Origin: an uncultured Verrucomicrobia subdivision 3 bacterium
Lineage (GTDB): Bacteria; Verrucomicrobiota; Verrucomicrobiia; Limisphaerales; UBA11358
Direction of reading: 5' to 3'
NCBI GenBank assembly: GCA_903888765.1
Contig: CAISVF010000188.1
Coordinates: forward strand, 1-32,295
DNA: 32,295 nucleotides
Within the stretch, counting starts at the first letter, position 1; each line of letters begins with the position of its first letter. Both the position numbers and the translations under genes were made by a program. This document shows, one piece after another, positions 8,901-17,853 of this stretch. The notes under the pieces were generated by a model. The model did not search any database. It was given only the letters and a program-made list of their open reading frames with translations, and had not been told where the DNA came from.

Positions 8901-10658
8901 GTGACCAAAAAAAACGCCCGTTCCCATCCCCTGCAGGAAACCCAGCCGCGCGCTCAGGGCCCGTTGCGCGTGGGCTTGATTTCCCTGGGCTGCGCCAAAA
9001 ATCTCGTGGATGCCGAAATCATGCTCGGCTCGCTCCTCAAGGGCGGTGTGGAAATAACCAATGATGCCGCCAGCGCCGATGCCGTCATCGTCAACACCTG
9101 CTCTTTTATTGACTCCGCCCAGGAGGAGAGCGTGGATACGATTCTCGAATCCGTGGAACTGCGCGAGGCCCGCCAGCGCGGACAGGCGGTGATTGTTTCC
9201 GGCTGCCTGCCGCAGCGCTTTCGCGAAGAATTGCCCAAGCTGATGCCGGAAGTTGACGCCTTCATGGGCATTGACCAGGTGGCACAGGTCGGGGCCATCG
9301 TGCAACAGGCGGTGAACCGCCGCGCCGATAAAATCGGAGCAGCAGCCCCCGGCTCCCCGCGCCCGGGTGCCGCCACCAAAGGAAAAATTGCCGCTCGCTT
9401 GAACGAGCTCGAAAAGAAGCGGCCGCTGGACGAGTACGAAACCGATAATGCACTTCGTGGCACGGAGAAATTCGGCAGGACCAAAACGATAATTTCCGCC
9501 GCTGACCTCAAACCCAAATCTTTCAAACCCAAACCCGCGACCGCTCCCCTGCTAGAGGTCAGCCAGCGGCCTGTTTTCATACCGGATTTTGGCACCCCGA
9601 GATTTCGCCTCACGCCCAACCATTTCGCCTACGTCAAAATTGCCGAGGGCTGCAACCATCCGTGCAGCTTCTGCATCATCCCCCGGATGCGCGGATCGCA
9701 CCGCAGCCGATCCCAAAGCGACATTGTCCGGGAGGTCAAGGCGCTGATCGCCGACGGCGTAAAGGAAATCAATTTAATTTCCCAGGACTCCACGTATTAC
9801 GGCCTGGATTTGCGCCAGAACCATAGCCGCGCCATATCTTCGCCGGAAAAATTCTCTGCCGCCACGCAATCGCTGACCGCCGATGCGACCACCATTTGCA
9901 CGCTGCTGCGCGAATTGAATTCCCTCAAGGGAGATTTTTGGATCCGGCTCCTCTACACTCATCCGGCGCATTGGACCGACGAGTTGATCCAGACCATAGC
10001 CGCGTGCAAAAAAGTGGCGCGCTATGTGGATATGCCGCTACAGCACATCCACGAAAACATGCTCGAGCGCATGCGGCGCGAAACCTCGCAGGCGTACATC
10101 GTGGATTTAATTCAGCGCATCCGCGCCGGCGTACCCGGCATCGCGCTGCGCACCACCTTCATTGTCGGCTTTCCCGGCGAAACCGAGGCAAGTTTTAACA
10201 CCCTGCTGGATTTCATTCGCGAGACGCGATTCGAACGGCTCGGGGTATTTGCTTATTCCAAGGAAGACGGCACGCGCGCCGGGGCCATGGCTGGCCAGAT
10301 TCCCGACAAAGTGAAGCAAAAACGCCGAGAACTGGCGATGGCCGCGCAACACAAGGTGGCCGTGGCGATATCCGAAAGTTTTGTCGGCCGGGAACTCAAA
10401 GTGCTGGTCGAAGGCAAGGCGGATGAAAAACAACTGCAGTCTGCCAACATTAGTTCATGGGAACACAGGCTAGCCCGTGAGCCGGAGCAAATGCCGGGAA
10501 AATTAAAATCCAAACACTATCTGCTCGCCCGCGGTGAAGCTGATGCGCCGGACATCGATGGTCGCATTTATGTACGAGGCTCCCTGGCGCTGGGCGAATT
10601 TGCCAAAGTAAAAATCGTAGGCCATACCGACTACGATTTGATTGCCGAACCCATTTAA
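8901..10658 (+). CDS. rimO: RimO-like ribosomal protein S12 methylthiotransferase (radical SAM), with interdomain insertion
   Basis: GTG start. 'VGLISLGCAKNLVDAEIMLG', 'NTCSFIDSAQEESVDTILE', 'SGCLPQRF', radical-SAM 'EGCNHPCSFCIIPRMRGSHRSRS', C-terminal TRAM-like 'IYVRGSLALGEFAKVKIVGHTDYDLIAE'. Confidence 0.9.
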   Translation: MTKKNARSHPLQETQPRAQGPLRVGLISLGCAKNLVDAEIMLGSLLKGGVEITNDAASADAVIVNTCSFIDSAQEESVDTILESVELREARQRGQAVIVSGCLPQRFREELPKLMPEVDAFMGIDQVAQVGAIVQQAVNRRADKIGAAAPGSPRPGAATKGKIAARLNELEKKRPLDEYETDNALRGTEKFGRTKTIISAADLKPKSFKPKPATAPLLEVSQRPVFIPDFGTPRFRLTPNHFAYVKIAEGCNHPCSFCIIPRMRGSHRSRSQSDIVREVKALIADGVKEINLISQDSTYYGLDLRQNHSRAISSPEKFSAATQSLTADATTICTLLRELNSLKGDFWIRLLYTHPAHWTDELIQTIAACKKVARYVDMPLQHIHENMLERMRRETSQAYIVDLIQRIRAGVPGIALRTTFIVGFPGETEASFNTLLDFIRETRFERLGVFAYSKEDGTRAGAMAGQIPDKVKQKRRELAMAAQHKVAVAISESFVGRELKVLVEGKADEKQLQSANISSWEHRLAREPEQMPGKLKSKHYLLARGEADAPDIDGRIYVRGSLALGEFAKVKIVGHTDYDLIAEPI

Positions 10659-10881
10659 TCAACAGCTCCTGATCACGTCAGGCGGTTGCCTGTGCCGCCA
10701 GCAACATTTCATCGGTGGGATATTTTGGCCGGACGCGGAATAAAAATGTTGAAGGGCAACCAGGACGGAGGCGCATTCAGAGGCGCGACTCATTGGGTGA
10801 ATTTTTTTCTGCGGCGGACATCCTTTCCAGCCTTCGCTTTTGCGTGGTTCGCGGTTCATCTCAACTGCGGTTCCTAAGCCC

Positions 10882-10902
10882 AAGTCTGTCCCTGACAGAC
10901 TT
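10882..10902. repeat. Perfect short inverted repeat / hairpin (9 bp arms, 3 nt loop)
   Basis: AAGTCTGTC-CCT-GACAGACTT in the intergenic space; no T-run follows on the + strand. Confidence 0.6.
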
Positions 10903-10960
10903 CATGTTATCGGACGCTATCGCTGCGCCTTGTCTTTCATAAGAAAAAGCGCCCTCCGGG

Positions 10961-11341
10961 TCAAATATGCTTGGAATCGTTCTCATCCTTTTTTGTGTAG
11001 CCGCTCTCCTGGCGCTTTAAATTGACTTCATTTTTTTTGACGTAGGCCGCGAACACATCATCGGCACTCATGCCTAGAACCTGCGCCATGCTGATGAGAA
11101 AGTGGAATAAATCCACCACTTCCACCCGCGCATTCTGCTCGTCAAACTTCTGGTATTTGGCCCACCATTTCCAAGGGACGCTGTCGGTCAGCTCGGCCAT
11201 TTCCTGCTGCATGGCGCGCGTGTAATTGAGCAGCCACTTGGTTTTTTCCGCTTCGCTCATGCCCTCGGTCTGTACGCCGATGCGCTCGTTAAGGGCTTTT
11301 TGCATCCGGAAAAGTTCACGAAATTGATCAGGATTTTCCAT
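10961..11341 (-). CDS. Dimeric-type (all-alpha) dUTPase family protein
   Basis: 'EMAELTDSVPWKWWAKYQKFDEQNARVEVVDLFHFLISMAQVLGMS...AAYVKKNEVNLKRQESGY' matches the all-alpha NTP-PPase/dimeric dUTPase pattern. Confidence 0.75.
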   Translation of the reverse strand: MENPDQFRELFRMQKALNERIGVQTEGMSEAEKTKWLLNYTRAMQQEMAELTDSVPWKWWAKYQKFDEQNARVEVVDLFHFLISMAQVLGMSADDVFAAYVKKNEVNLKRQESGYTKKDENDSKHI

Positions 11342-11498
11342 GAGCCGAGCATAGCGGAGTCGCCATTCAGAAGCCAGAATTTAGGAGCAGCAGCGCAATT
11401 AATTCTCTGACTTGGGAATGATTTCTTCATGAGACTTGTAAGGCGGGCGGGCTCGCAGCGTCCGCCAAAGGATTTTCAACCAGTGACTGGCCCAAACT

Positions 11499-12017
11499 TT
11501 GCTTCGGCAATTTGCAAATTCTAATTGCAGCGCCGGCATAATCCCGCTTATATCGGGCGTGTCAAAGTTCCGAAGAATTGCTAGATACTGGGGCCCGCCA
11601 ATCCTCTGGATGTGCGTGGTCTTTAGCGCCTCGGGCGATACGAAATCATACCATCATTCCTCGTCGCTGATTGTGCCACTACTGCGCTGGCTGTTGCCCG
11701 GATGGTCGCCTGAACAGATCGAAAACCTGCACCATATTTTCCGCAAAGGTGCCCACATGACGGAATACGCCATTCTCGCGTGGATGTTCTGGCGGGCCAT
11801 CCGGCATTCCCAAGCGATGCCACCCCGCGGTTGGCGCTGGGATGAATCCGGACTGGCCTGGTCGCTGGTGTTTTTGTATGCGGCCAGTGACGAATTACAT
11901 CAGGTATTCGTCCCCAATCGCACCGGCATGGTCTCGGATGTGGCGGTGGATGTTTCCGGCGCGGCGATCGGGCTGACGCTGCTCTGGATAAGCGGGAAAA
12001 TTTTCAAACGATGGTGA
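11499..12017 (+). CDS. VanZ-like family membrane protein
   Basis: 'IENLHHIFRKGAHMTEYAILAWMFWRAI...ASDELHQVFVPNRTGMVSDVAVDVSGAAIG' is the VanZ signature. ORF start is TTG at 11499; GTG at 11559 is a plausible alternative start. Confidence 0.85.
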   Translation: MLRQFANSNCSAGIIPLISGVSKFRRIARYWGPPILWMCVVFSASGDTKSYHHSSSLIVPLLRWLLPGWSPEQIENLHHIFRKGAHMTEYAILAWMFWRAIRHSQAMPPRGWRWDESGLAWSLVFLYAASDELHQVFVPNRTGMVSDVAVDVSGAAIGLTLLWISGKIFKRW

Positions 12018-12018
12018 T

Positions 12019-14472
12019 ATGATCCCTCCTCTGCTCGGCGTTGTGCTGGCGTACATGGCGGGTTTGCTCCTGGCTCCCTGTATGCGAGTGCCGCTCCCGA
12101 CATTGTTTGGCCTCAGTTTTTCCCTGCTGATCCTCGTTTCCCTTCTCAAACCGGGCCGCACCTTTGCTTTATGGTCGCTGCTGTTCTTCGCCGGATGGAC
12201 GAATTTTGCCACGCGCACAGCAGTTATTTCCTCACATGATTTGCGCACCCTGCTGGGAAATGAACCGGCGCTGCTTACTGTGCGCGGCCAACTCTGCGAA
12301 ACGCCACGCCTCAAGATTGTCCTCCATGACGAACAGGAAAACTGGCGCAATGTTGCCCGCTTTCAAGTCACCGAAATCCGGCACCCCACCACTGCTTTCG
12401 AGCCCGCCCACGGCGATATTCTGGTGACGACCCCCGGAATTCCGGGCTCTCAATTCTTCGCCGGTCAACCGGTGGAAATTACCGGGGTCATGACGGTCCC
12501 GGTTGGCCCGATCGCGGAGGGACTATTCGACTTCAAGCAATACCTCGCCACCCGAGGCATTTATTACCAGCTAAAAACCGAATCAACCAACGACTGGAAA
12601 CTGCTCACCCCGCACCTCAAGACCGCCCCGCTCACCGACCGCTTTCTCAAGTGGTCCCAGGAAACCCTTGCGCTGGGGCTGCCGGTGGAAGATGAACCCT
12701 TGCGTCTGCTTTGGGCGATGACGCTCGGCTGGCGAACCGCTTTCACTGGCGACATTAGCGAACCCTTCTTGCGAGCAGGGACCCAGCACATGTTCGCTAT
12801 TGATGGACTGAGGATCGCCCTGCTGGCCGGCATGATCGTGACGATCCTGCGGGCCTTGCGCCTGGCGCGTGCCTGGTGCGGTGCCCTGGCCATCCCGATC
12901 ATTTGGTTTTACACCGCCGCAACCGGCTGGGAGGCTTCAGCCATGCGCGCCTCGGTGATGATGACCATCATTCTCGGCGGCTGGGCGTTAAAACGACCCA
13001 CTGATCTTTTGAATTCGCTGGCCGCCGCCGCCTTGATCATTTTATGGGCGGATCCCCGGCAAATTTTCCAGGCCGGTTTTCAACTTTCTTTTTTTGTCAT
13101 GCTGGTGATTGCCCTCATGCTGCCGCCGTTAAACCGATTTTTTGACCATCTGCTCCAACCCGACCCGCTACTGCCCGTCGAACTGGTCTCCCATTGGCAA
13201 ATATGGCTGCGCGAAGGTATGCGCAGAGCCGCCCACTATGGGGCCTTATCATTCGCGGCGTGGATCGGGTCCATTCCGTTATCCGCCAAATACTTTCATC
13301 TGTTCAGCCCGGTTTCCACTTTTGCCAATGTTCTGGCAGTACCGTTAGGCACTTTCGCCCTGATGGCAAATCTTGGCTCGCTGGTCTGCGGTCAATGGCT
13401 GCCGCTGCTTACGGAATACTTTAATCATGCTGCCTGGTTTTTCATGGTGGCCATGACATGGGTAAGCGTGGTCGCAGCCCGGCTCCCCGGGGCATGTTAC
13501 TATGTCCCGGAACCGTCCTGGTTCACCATTGCGCTTTATTACCTCGTCGTGCTGGGTGCGTTTAGCGGCTGGTTTCATACGCGGCTAAGGATCCTCTCCG
13601 GCATGGTCGTTTTGTCATTCCTTGCCGGCTTTTATTGCTGGCAATGGCAATCCACGCGCGCGACCACGGAACTCACCGTGCTGCCGCTAAACGGCGGACA
13701 TGCGGTTTTTGTGGATGCCGAGGGCCAAGCCAATGACTGGCTGATCAACTGCGGTAATGAGAATGCGGTTCGCTTTACGCTTAAAAATTATCTTCGAGCC
13801 CAGGGCGTGAACACCCTGCCCCGACTGGTACTGGCCACCAGTGATCAAAAAAACATAGGCGGAGCCCCGGCGCTCAAAGAGCTTTTTGGCATTGGCGAAC
13901 TGTGGACCAGCGGGATCAATTTCCATTCGGCAGCCTATCGGGAGGCGGTAGCGGCGTTTTCCACCAACGGTTCGTCAGCGGCGATCCCGCATCATTTTAT
14001 TCAACGTGGCGACCTTGCGGGTGCCTGGCAGGTTTTATTTCCCGACTCCACCAACGGCCTGGCCAAGGTGGATGACGCTCCGCTCGTGTTGCGCGGGAAT
14101 TTTCATGGAACCAAAATCCTGTTGCTGGCGGATCTGAGCCGGGCCGGGCAAAGTCGCCTGCTCCTCCACACGAATGACCTGCCTTCGGATATTGTGGTGG
14201 CCGGTCTGCCAACGGAGAGCGAGCCTTTGTGCGGCCCGCTACTGGACGCAATTCACCCGCAGTTGGTGGTGATTGCCGATTCAGAATTGCCGGTCACCCG
14301 GCGTGCTCCCGCAAGTTTAAGGCAAAGGCTGGAACAGACACATCTTCCGGTGATTTACACCCGGACTGCCGGCGCGGTAAAAATCAGCACCGATAAATCC
14401 GGTTGGCGCATCCAGACCATGTCATGCAAGACAATTCAAGGCCACGCCGATGTGCCGGCAGCATTGCCTTAG
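12019..14472 (+). CDS. ComEC/Rec2-like DNA internalisation protein with degenerate C-terminal MBL domain
   Basis: N-terminal DUF4131-like region, central multi-TM competence domain ('FLRAGTQHMFAIDGLRIALLAGMI', 'WEASAMRASVMMTIILGGWALKRPTDLLNSLAAAALIILWADPRQIFQAGFQLSF'), C-terminal MBL-like fold region. Confidence 0.88.
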   Translation: MIPPLLGVVLAYMAGLLLAPCMRVPLPTLFGLSFSLLILVSLLKPGRTFALWSLLFFAGWTNFATRTAVISSHDLRTLLGNEPALLTVRGQLCETPRLKIVLHDEQENWRNVARFQVTEIRHPTTAFEPAHGDILVTTPGIPGSQFFAGQPVEITGVMTVPVGPIAEGLFDFKQYLATRGIYYQLKTESTNDWKLLTPHLKTAPLTDRFLKWSQETLALGLPVEDEPLRLLWAMTLGWRTAFTGDISEPFLRAGTQHMFAIDGLRIALLAGMIVTILRALRLARAWCGALAIPIIWFYTAATGWEASAMRASVMMTIILGGWALKRPTDLLNSLAAAALIILWADPRQIFQAGFQLSFFVMLVIALMLPPLNRFFDHLLQPDPLLPVELVSHWQIWLREGMRRAAHYGALSFAAWIGSIPLSAKYFHLFSPVSTFANVLAVPLGTFALMANLGSLVCGQWLPLLTEYFNHAAWFFMVAMTWVSVVAARLPGACYYVPEPSWFTIALYYLVVLGAFSGWFHTRLRILSGMVVLSFLAGFYCWQWQSTRATTELTVLPLNGGHAVFVDAEGQANDWLINCGNENAVRFTLKNYLRAQGVNTLPRLVLATSDQKNIGGAPALKELFGIGELWTSGINFHSAAYREAVAAFSTNGSSAAIPHHFIQRGDLAGAWQVLFPDSTNGLAKVDDAPLVLRGNFHGTKILLLADLSRAGQSRLLLHTNDLPSDIVVAGLPTESEPLCGPLLDAIHPQLVVIADSELPVTRRAPASLRQRLEQTHLPVIYTRTAGAVKISTDKSGWRIQTMSCKTIQGHADVPAALP

Positions 14473-14507
14473 CCAAAGTGGGTCGCTTGCGTTTCAATTG
14501 GTTCAGC

Positions 14508-15407
14508 CTATGGGCATTCAGGCACCACGATGCGCAATCTTTGACGATCAACGGAAAAAGTCGCCGGCAGATTACCAATCCGTTCACCATCCAGCTCAAA
14601 CCCGGCGCGAAGGTTACTGGTTATTTCCAGTTTATCCCCCTGCAAACGCCCAATCATTGCCTCAGGAAAACGTTTCCGAAGCAAAAATCCGGGTATGAGT
14701 CGCAGCAAAGCCCATAGGTTCATCCTTGGAAAAACGCACGCATGCAACCGGCCATCGTCCAACGTCGCCTCGGGAAAAACATGAAAGGCACCGCCGTAAA
14801 ACTTGCCATTGCCCAACAAAGCCAGTTCACCGGTGAGTGCTTTATTGCCCGCACGAACCGTGATTTGCGGCTGTTTTTCCATGAATGCCTGCAGTCCGGC
14901 GACCACGTAGGCGGTCGGTCCGGCTTGCTTTTTTAATTGCCAGCTAAGCAGTTCAATGGCGCGCGCATCCAGACCGGCACCTCCGAGTTGTACAAAAAAT
15001 CGTCGCTGCGATCGGCCTTCCTCGAAATAATCGGCACGGCCCAGGTCAATTTGAATTTCCCGGCCAGAGCTCACCACGCGCCAGGCGGCGTCAATCTGCA
15101 AAGGGATGCGCAACTCACGGGCGAGCACGTTAATGGTACCAAGGGGAAGCACGGCCAATCGCGCGCGTTGAAAACCATCCGGGGCGTCACCCAGTCCATT
15201 AAGGACTTCATTGACCGTGCCATCACCGCCGGCTGCCACGATGGTTTCAAACCCATTGATGACGGCTTCGCAGGCAAGGTGCCGGGCTTCGCCGGGAGCG
15301 CTGGTAGCTTTAAACTCACATTGCCGGGCGTGCTCAACGCAATGGCGGCGAAAGTGCCGGGCCTTGTTGCCTCGGGCAGCAGGATTAAAAATAACGCAGA
15401 TGCGCAC
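14508..15407 (-). CDS. Diacylglycerol kinase / lipid kinase family (DAGKc) protein
   Basis: 'VRICVIFNPAARGNKA', 'IVAAGGDGTVNEVLNGL', 'RLAVLPLGTINVLARELRIP', C-terminal 'LDDGRLHACVF'. The ORF is open to 15596, but homology begins near the GTG at 15407 and the upstream part overlaps the divergent gene. Confidence 0.85.
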   Translation of the reverse strand: MRICVIFNPAARGNKARHFRRHCVEHARQCEFKATSAPGEARHLACEAVINGFETIVAAGGDGTVNEVLNGLGDAPDGFQRARLAVLPLGTINVLARELRIPLQIDAAWRVVSSGREIQIDLGRADYFEEGRSQRRFFVQLGGAGLDARAIELLSWQLKKQAGPTAYVVAGLQAFMEKQPQITVRAGNKALTGELALLGNGKFYGGAFHVFPEATLDDGRLHACVFPRMNLWALLRLIPGFLLRKRFPEAMIGRLQGDKLEITSNLRAGFELDGERIGNLPATFSVDRQRLRIVVPECP

Positions 15408-15494
15408 CCGAACATGATTTTGTTTTCCGCCTGATAGTCGAGGAGAAAGCACGGTACACTTGCGCTGGACCGGTCTTTTTCGGACACTGCCACC

Positions 15495-16325
15495 ATGAAA
15501 GATGCCTCGCTTTGGACCGTGCCCAAATGGCCGTTTATTGCCGCCAACGTCACCCAGTTGGTGGTGACCGCCATTGTCATCGGCAAGGCCTCTCATCCCA
15601 TCACTTCATTGGAATTTGTCCTTGCCATCGCGAGCGTCATGCTCGGTGCGCTGCTGGGTTGCCTGCCGTTTATGCTCGAATATCGCGCCACCAATAAACT
15701 GATCGAAATCAATGCGGTCAGCACCGTGGCGGAACAATTGCAGGGCTTAAAAGCGTATTCAGCCCAGGTTGGCGCGGCCACAGAACAGTGGATGCAGGCA
15801 CAGGAGGCTACCCGGATCAATTCAGAAAAGACCGTGACCGCTGCCCGCGATATCGCCGAGCGCATGGCGGCCGAAATTCGCGACTTTAATGAATTTCAGT
15901 CCAAACTGAACGACACCGAGAAGAATGCCTTGCGGTTGGAAGTCGATAAACTCCGCCGCACCGAGGGAGAATGGCTGCAAGTGGTGGTGCGGATGCTGGA
16001 CCATATTTTTGCCCTGCACACTGCCGCCGCACACTCCGGTCAAGCGGAATTGGCCGCACAGATTGGCCAGTTTCAAAATGCCTGCCGGGACGCCGCCCGG
16101 CGCGTGGGCCTAACCCCTTTTGAAGCCGCAGCCGAAGAAAAATTCGATAGTGAACGGCATCGGGTTCATGGCGTGGAACAGCCGCCTGCGGAAGGGATCG
16201 TTGCGGAAACGCTGGCATCTGGTCTGACATTTCAAAGCCGCCTGATCCGTCCCGCGCTGGTGCGCTTGCGCGAAGCCGGCGTTCCAGCAACACCGGAACC
16301 GGCCGCCGGTTCGAAAGAGATGTAA
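15495..16325 (+). CDS. Membrane-anchored GrpE-like protein
   Basis: Two N-terminal hydrophobic segments, long coiled-coil, then GrpE-like C-terminus 'EEKFDSERHRVHGVEQPPAEGIVAETLASGLTFQSRLIRPALVRL' (compare FDP..HEAV...G.V.EVL..GY....RLLRPA.V.V). Confidence 0.6.
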   Translation: MKDASLWTVPKWPFIAANVTQLVVTAIVIGKASHPITSLEFVLAIASVMLGALLGCLPFMLEYRATNKLIEINAVSTVAEQLQGLKAYSAQVGAATEQWMQAQEATRINSEKTVTAARDIAERMAAEIRDFNEFQSKLNDTEKNALRLEVDKLRRTEGEWLQVVVRMLDHIFALHTAAAHSGQAELAAQIGQFQNACRDAARRVGLTPFEAAAEEKFDSERHRVHGVEQPPAEGIVAETLASGLTFQSRLIRPALVRLREAGVPATPEPAAGSKEM

Positions 16326-16443
16326 GCTGCTGAAGCTGAGCCAAATCAGTTGACCCTCGAAACGGAATGACCTTTGTCTCCAAACACCTTTCACAATTCC
16401 CGGCAGCGGCCCGCTCAACCGAGGCATTTTAACCGGCTGATTT

Positions 16444-17853
16444 ATGAACTGGTGGCGGAACTGGCTCAGGACATTCAAGCGATTTTCGGAGCGGCGGTGG
16501 TGGATTTTGGCAGAGAGGACGAAAGCCCAAAATTCTGACGATTTCACGGGGCAAATAACCGCTTTACGCACGGAATTGGAAGGGATGGCACCCCGGCAAG
16601 TGCGGCGATTCGCCATATTTTACACTGAGAAGGCCATGCAGGCTTACCGGCCTGAGTTGTGGTATGCCGCCAAAATCGTCACCAGTAACTTTGATGACAG
16701 TAATTTTTTTGTGCTGGCCTGCTTTCTCGTGCTTTCCGGAAGGAAAACCTTTGAAGCGGTCCTGGTTTCACCCGAATTGCTGGGAAAATTGACACTTCCA
16801 AAAGGTGTTCCGCTCGAAATAGTGCGGGATTTCCCGAGGGAGATTTATTTTCAGCAGACCGGGCAAAAACTGAAGCTGCCCCGCTGGCTGGAAAATAGCC
16901 GGGCGGATGTCAAGGTCAGGTTCCAGGAATTTGTCCGGCAGTTGCCGGAACTGAAAGCCTCGCCACCATTTCAGCAACTCAAGACCCAATTTTGGAAACC
17001 CGAAATCGCCGAGAAAAATCAAGTGGAGACGGTGTTGAAATTCCTCCCTATCCACGAGCGCTTCGCCGAGGATGGACACGCTCCCAGTCAGATGTATCTG
17101 GGCTGCCTTTACTGGCTGGGCAAGTCGGTGCCCAAAAACATGGACAAGGCGGTAAGGTATTTTAGATCCGCCGCGTATCAGAACGTCCCGCTGGCGCAGG
17201 CCTGCCTGGGGGCGATATATTTTCAAGGCGACGGAGTCGCGCTGGATTATCGCACTGCGGCGGACTGGTATCGGCAGGCGGCGGACCAAGGTGATCCGCA
17301 CGCCCAGCGGGAACTCGGACAATTGTATCGTCGCGGACAGGGAGTGCATCGGGATTACGCTCTCGCAATCAAATGGTTCCAGGCAGCCGGCGAAGGCGGC
17401 GACCAGGATGGATTCAACGACCTCGGCCTGCTGTATCTCAATGGCGAAGGCGTGGAAAAAGATTATGCGGCGGCCATTGGCTGGTTTGAGCGGTCGGCGG
17501 CAATGGATTATCCGCAAGCCGTGCACAATCTGGGGGTGGTTTACGAGCGCGCGGATTTCTCCGGAAGATCGGAAGCGAAGGCCTTTGAGTATTATTCCGC
17601 CGCCGCGGGTAAAGGGCATGGGGCCTCTTTGCACAACCTCGGCCTTTGGCATCAAAAGGGCCGGTTGGTTCAGCAGGATTATAGACGCGCACGGGAACTT
17701 TATTTGCAAGCCGCCGCGCTAGGCACAACGTCATCCCTGACCAACCTTGGGGGTCATTTATCAAAACGGACTAGGGGTGGCGCGCGATTACACGAAAGCG
17801 AGGGAATACTACGAGCGCGCTGCTGCGCAGGAGAACAAAACGGCACTGAATAA
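16444..17853 (+). CDS. Sel1-repeat protein, N-terminal part (DUF4240-like domain plus Sel1 repeats); 3' portion out of frame after about 17750
   Basis: Consecutive 36-residue Sel1 repeats (e.g. 'PLAQACLGAIYFQGDGVALDYRTAADWYRQAADQGD'). Residues about 35-120 resemble DUF4240. The first ~30 residues (W/R-rich) look out of frame, so the true start is uncertain. Confidence 0.75.
   Translation: MNWWRNWLRTFKRFSERRWWILAERTKAQNSDDFTGQITALRTELEGMAPRQVRRFAIFYTEKAMQAYRPELWYAAKIVTSNFDDSNFFVLACFLVLSGRKTFEAVLVSPELLGKLTLPKGVPLEIVRDFPREIYFQQTGQKLKLPRWLENSRADVKVRFQEFVRQLPELKASPPFQQLKTQFWKPEIAEKNQVETVLKFLPIHERFAEDGHAPSQMYLGCLYWLGKSVPKNMDKAVRYFRSAAYQNVPLAQACLGAIYFQGDGVALDYRTAADWYRQAADQGDPHAQRELGQLYRRGQGVHRDYALAIKWFQAAGEGGDQDGFNDLGLLYLNGEGVEKDYAAAIGWFERSAAMDYPQAVHNLGVVYERADFSGRSEAKAFEYYSAAAGKGHGASLHNLGLWHQKGRLVQQDYRRARELYLQAAALGTTSSLTNLGGHLSKRTRGGARLHESEGILRARCCAGEQNGTE

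Noticed and set aside
15408-15596. Upstream extension of the DAG-kinase ORF (- strand)
   Set aside because: No homology-like sequence before VRICVIFNPAARG, and it overlaps the divergent GrpE-like gene start.
16374-16538. Small ORF 'RHFNRLIYELVAELAQDIQAIFGAAVV' superficially similar to histone H3 'PFQRLVREIAQDF'
   Set aside because: Very short, needs gaps to align, and is readily explained as coincidental helix composition or an N-terminal fragment of the Sel1 gene.
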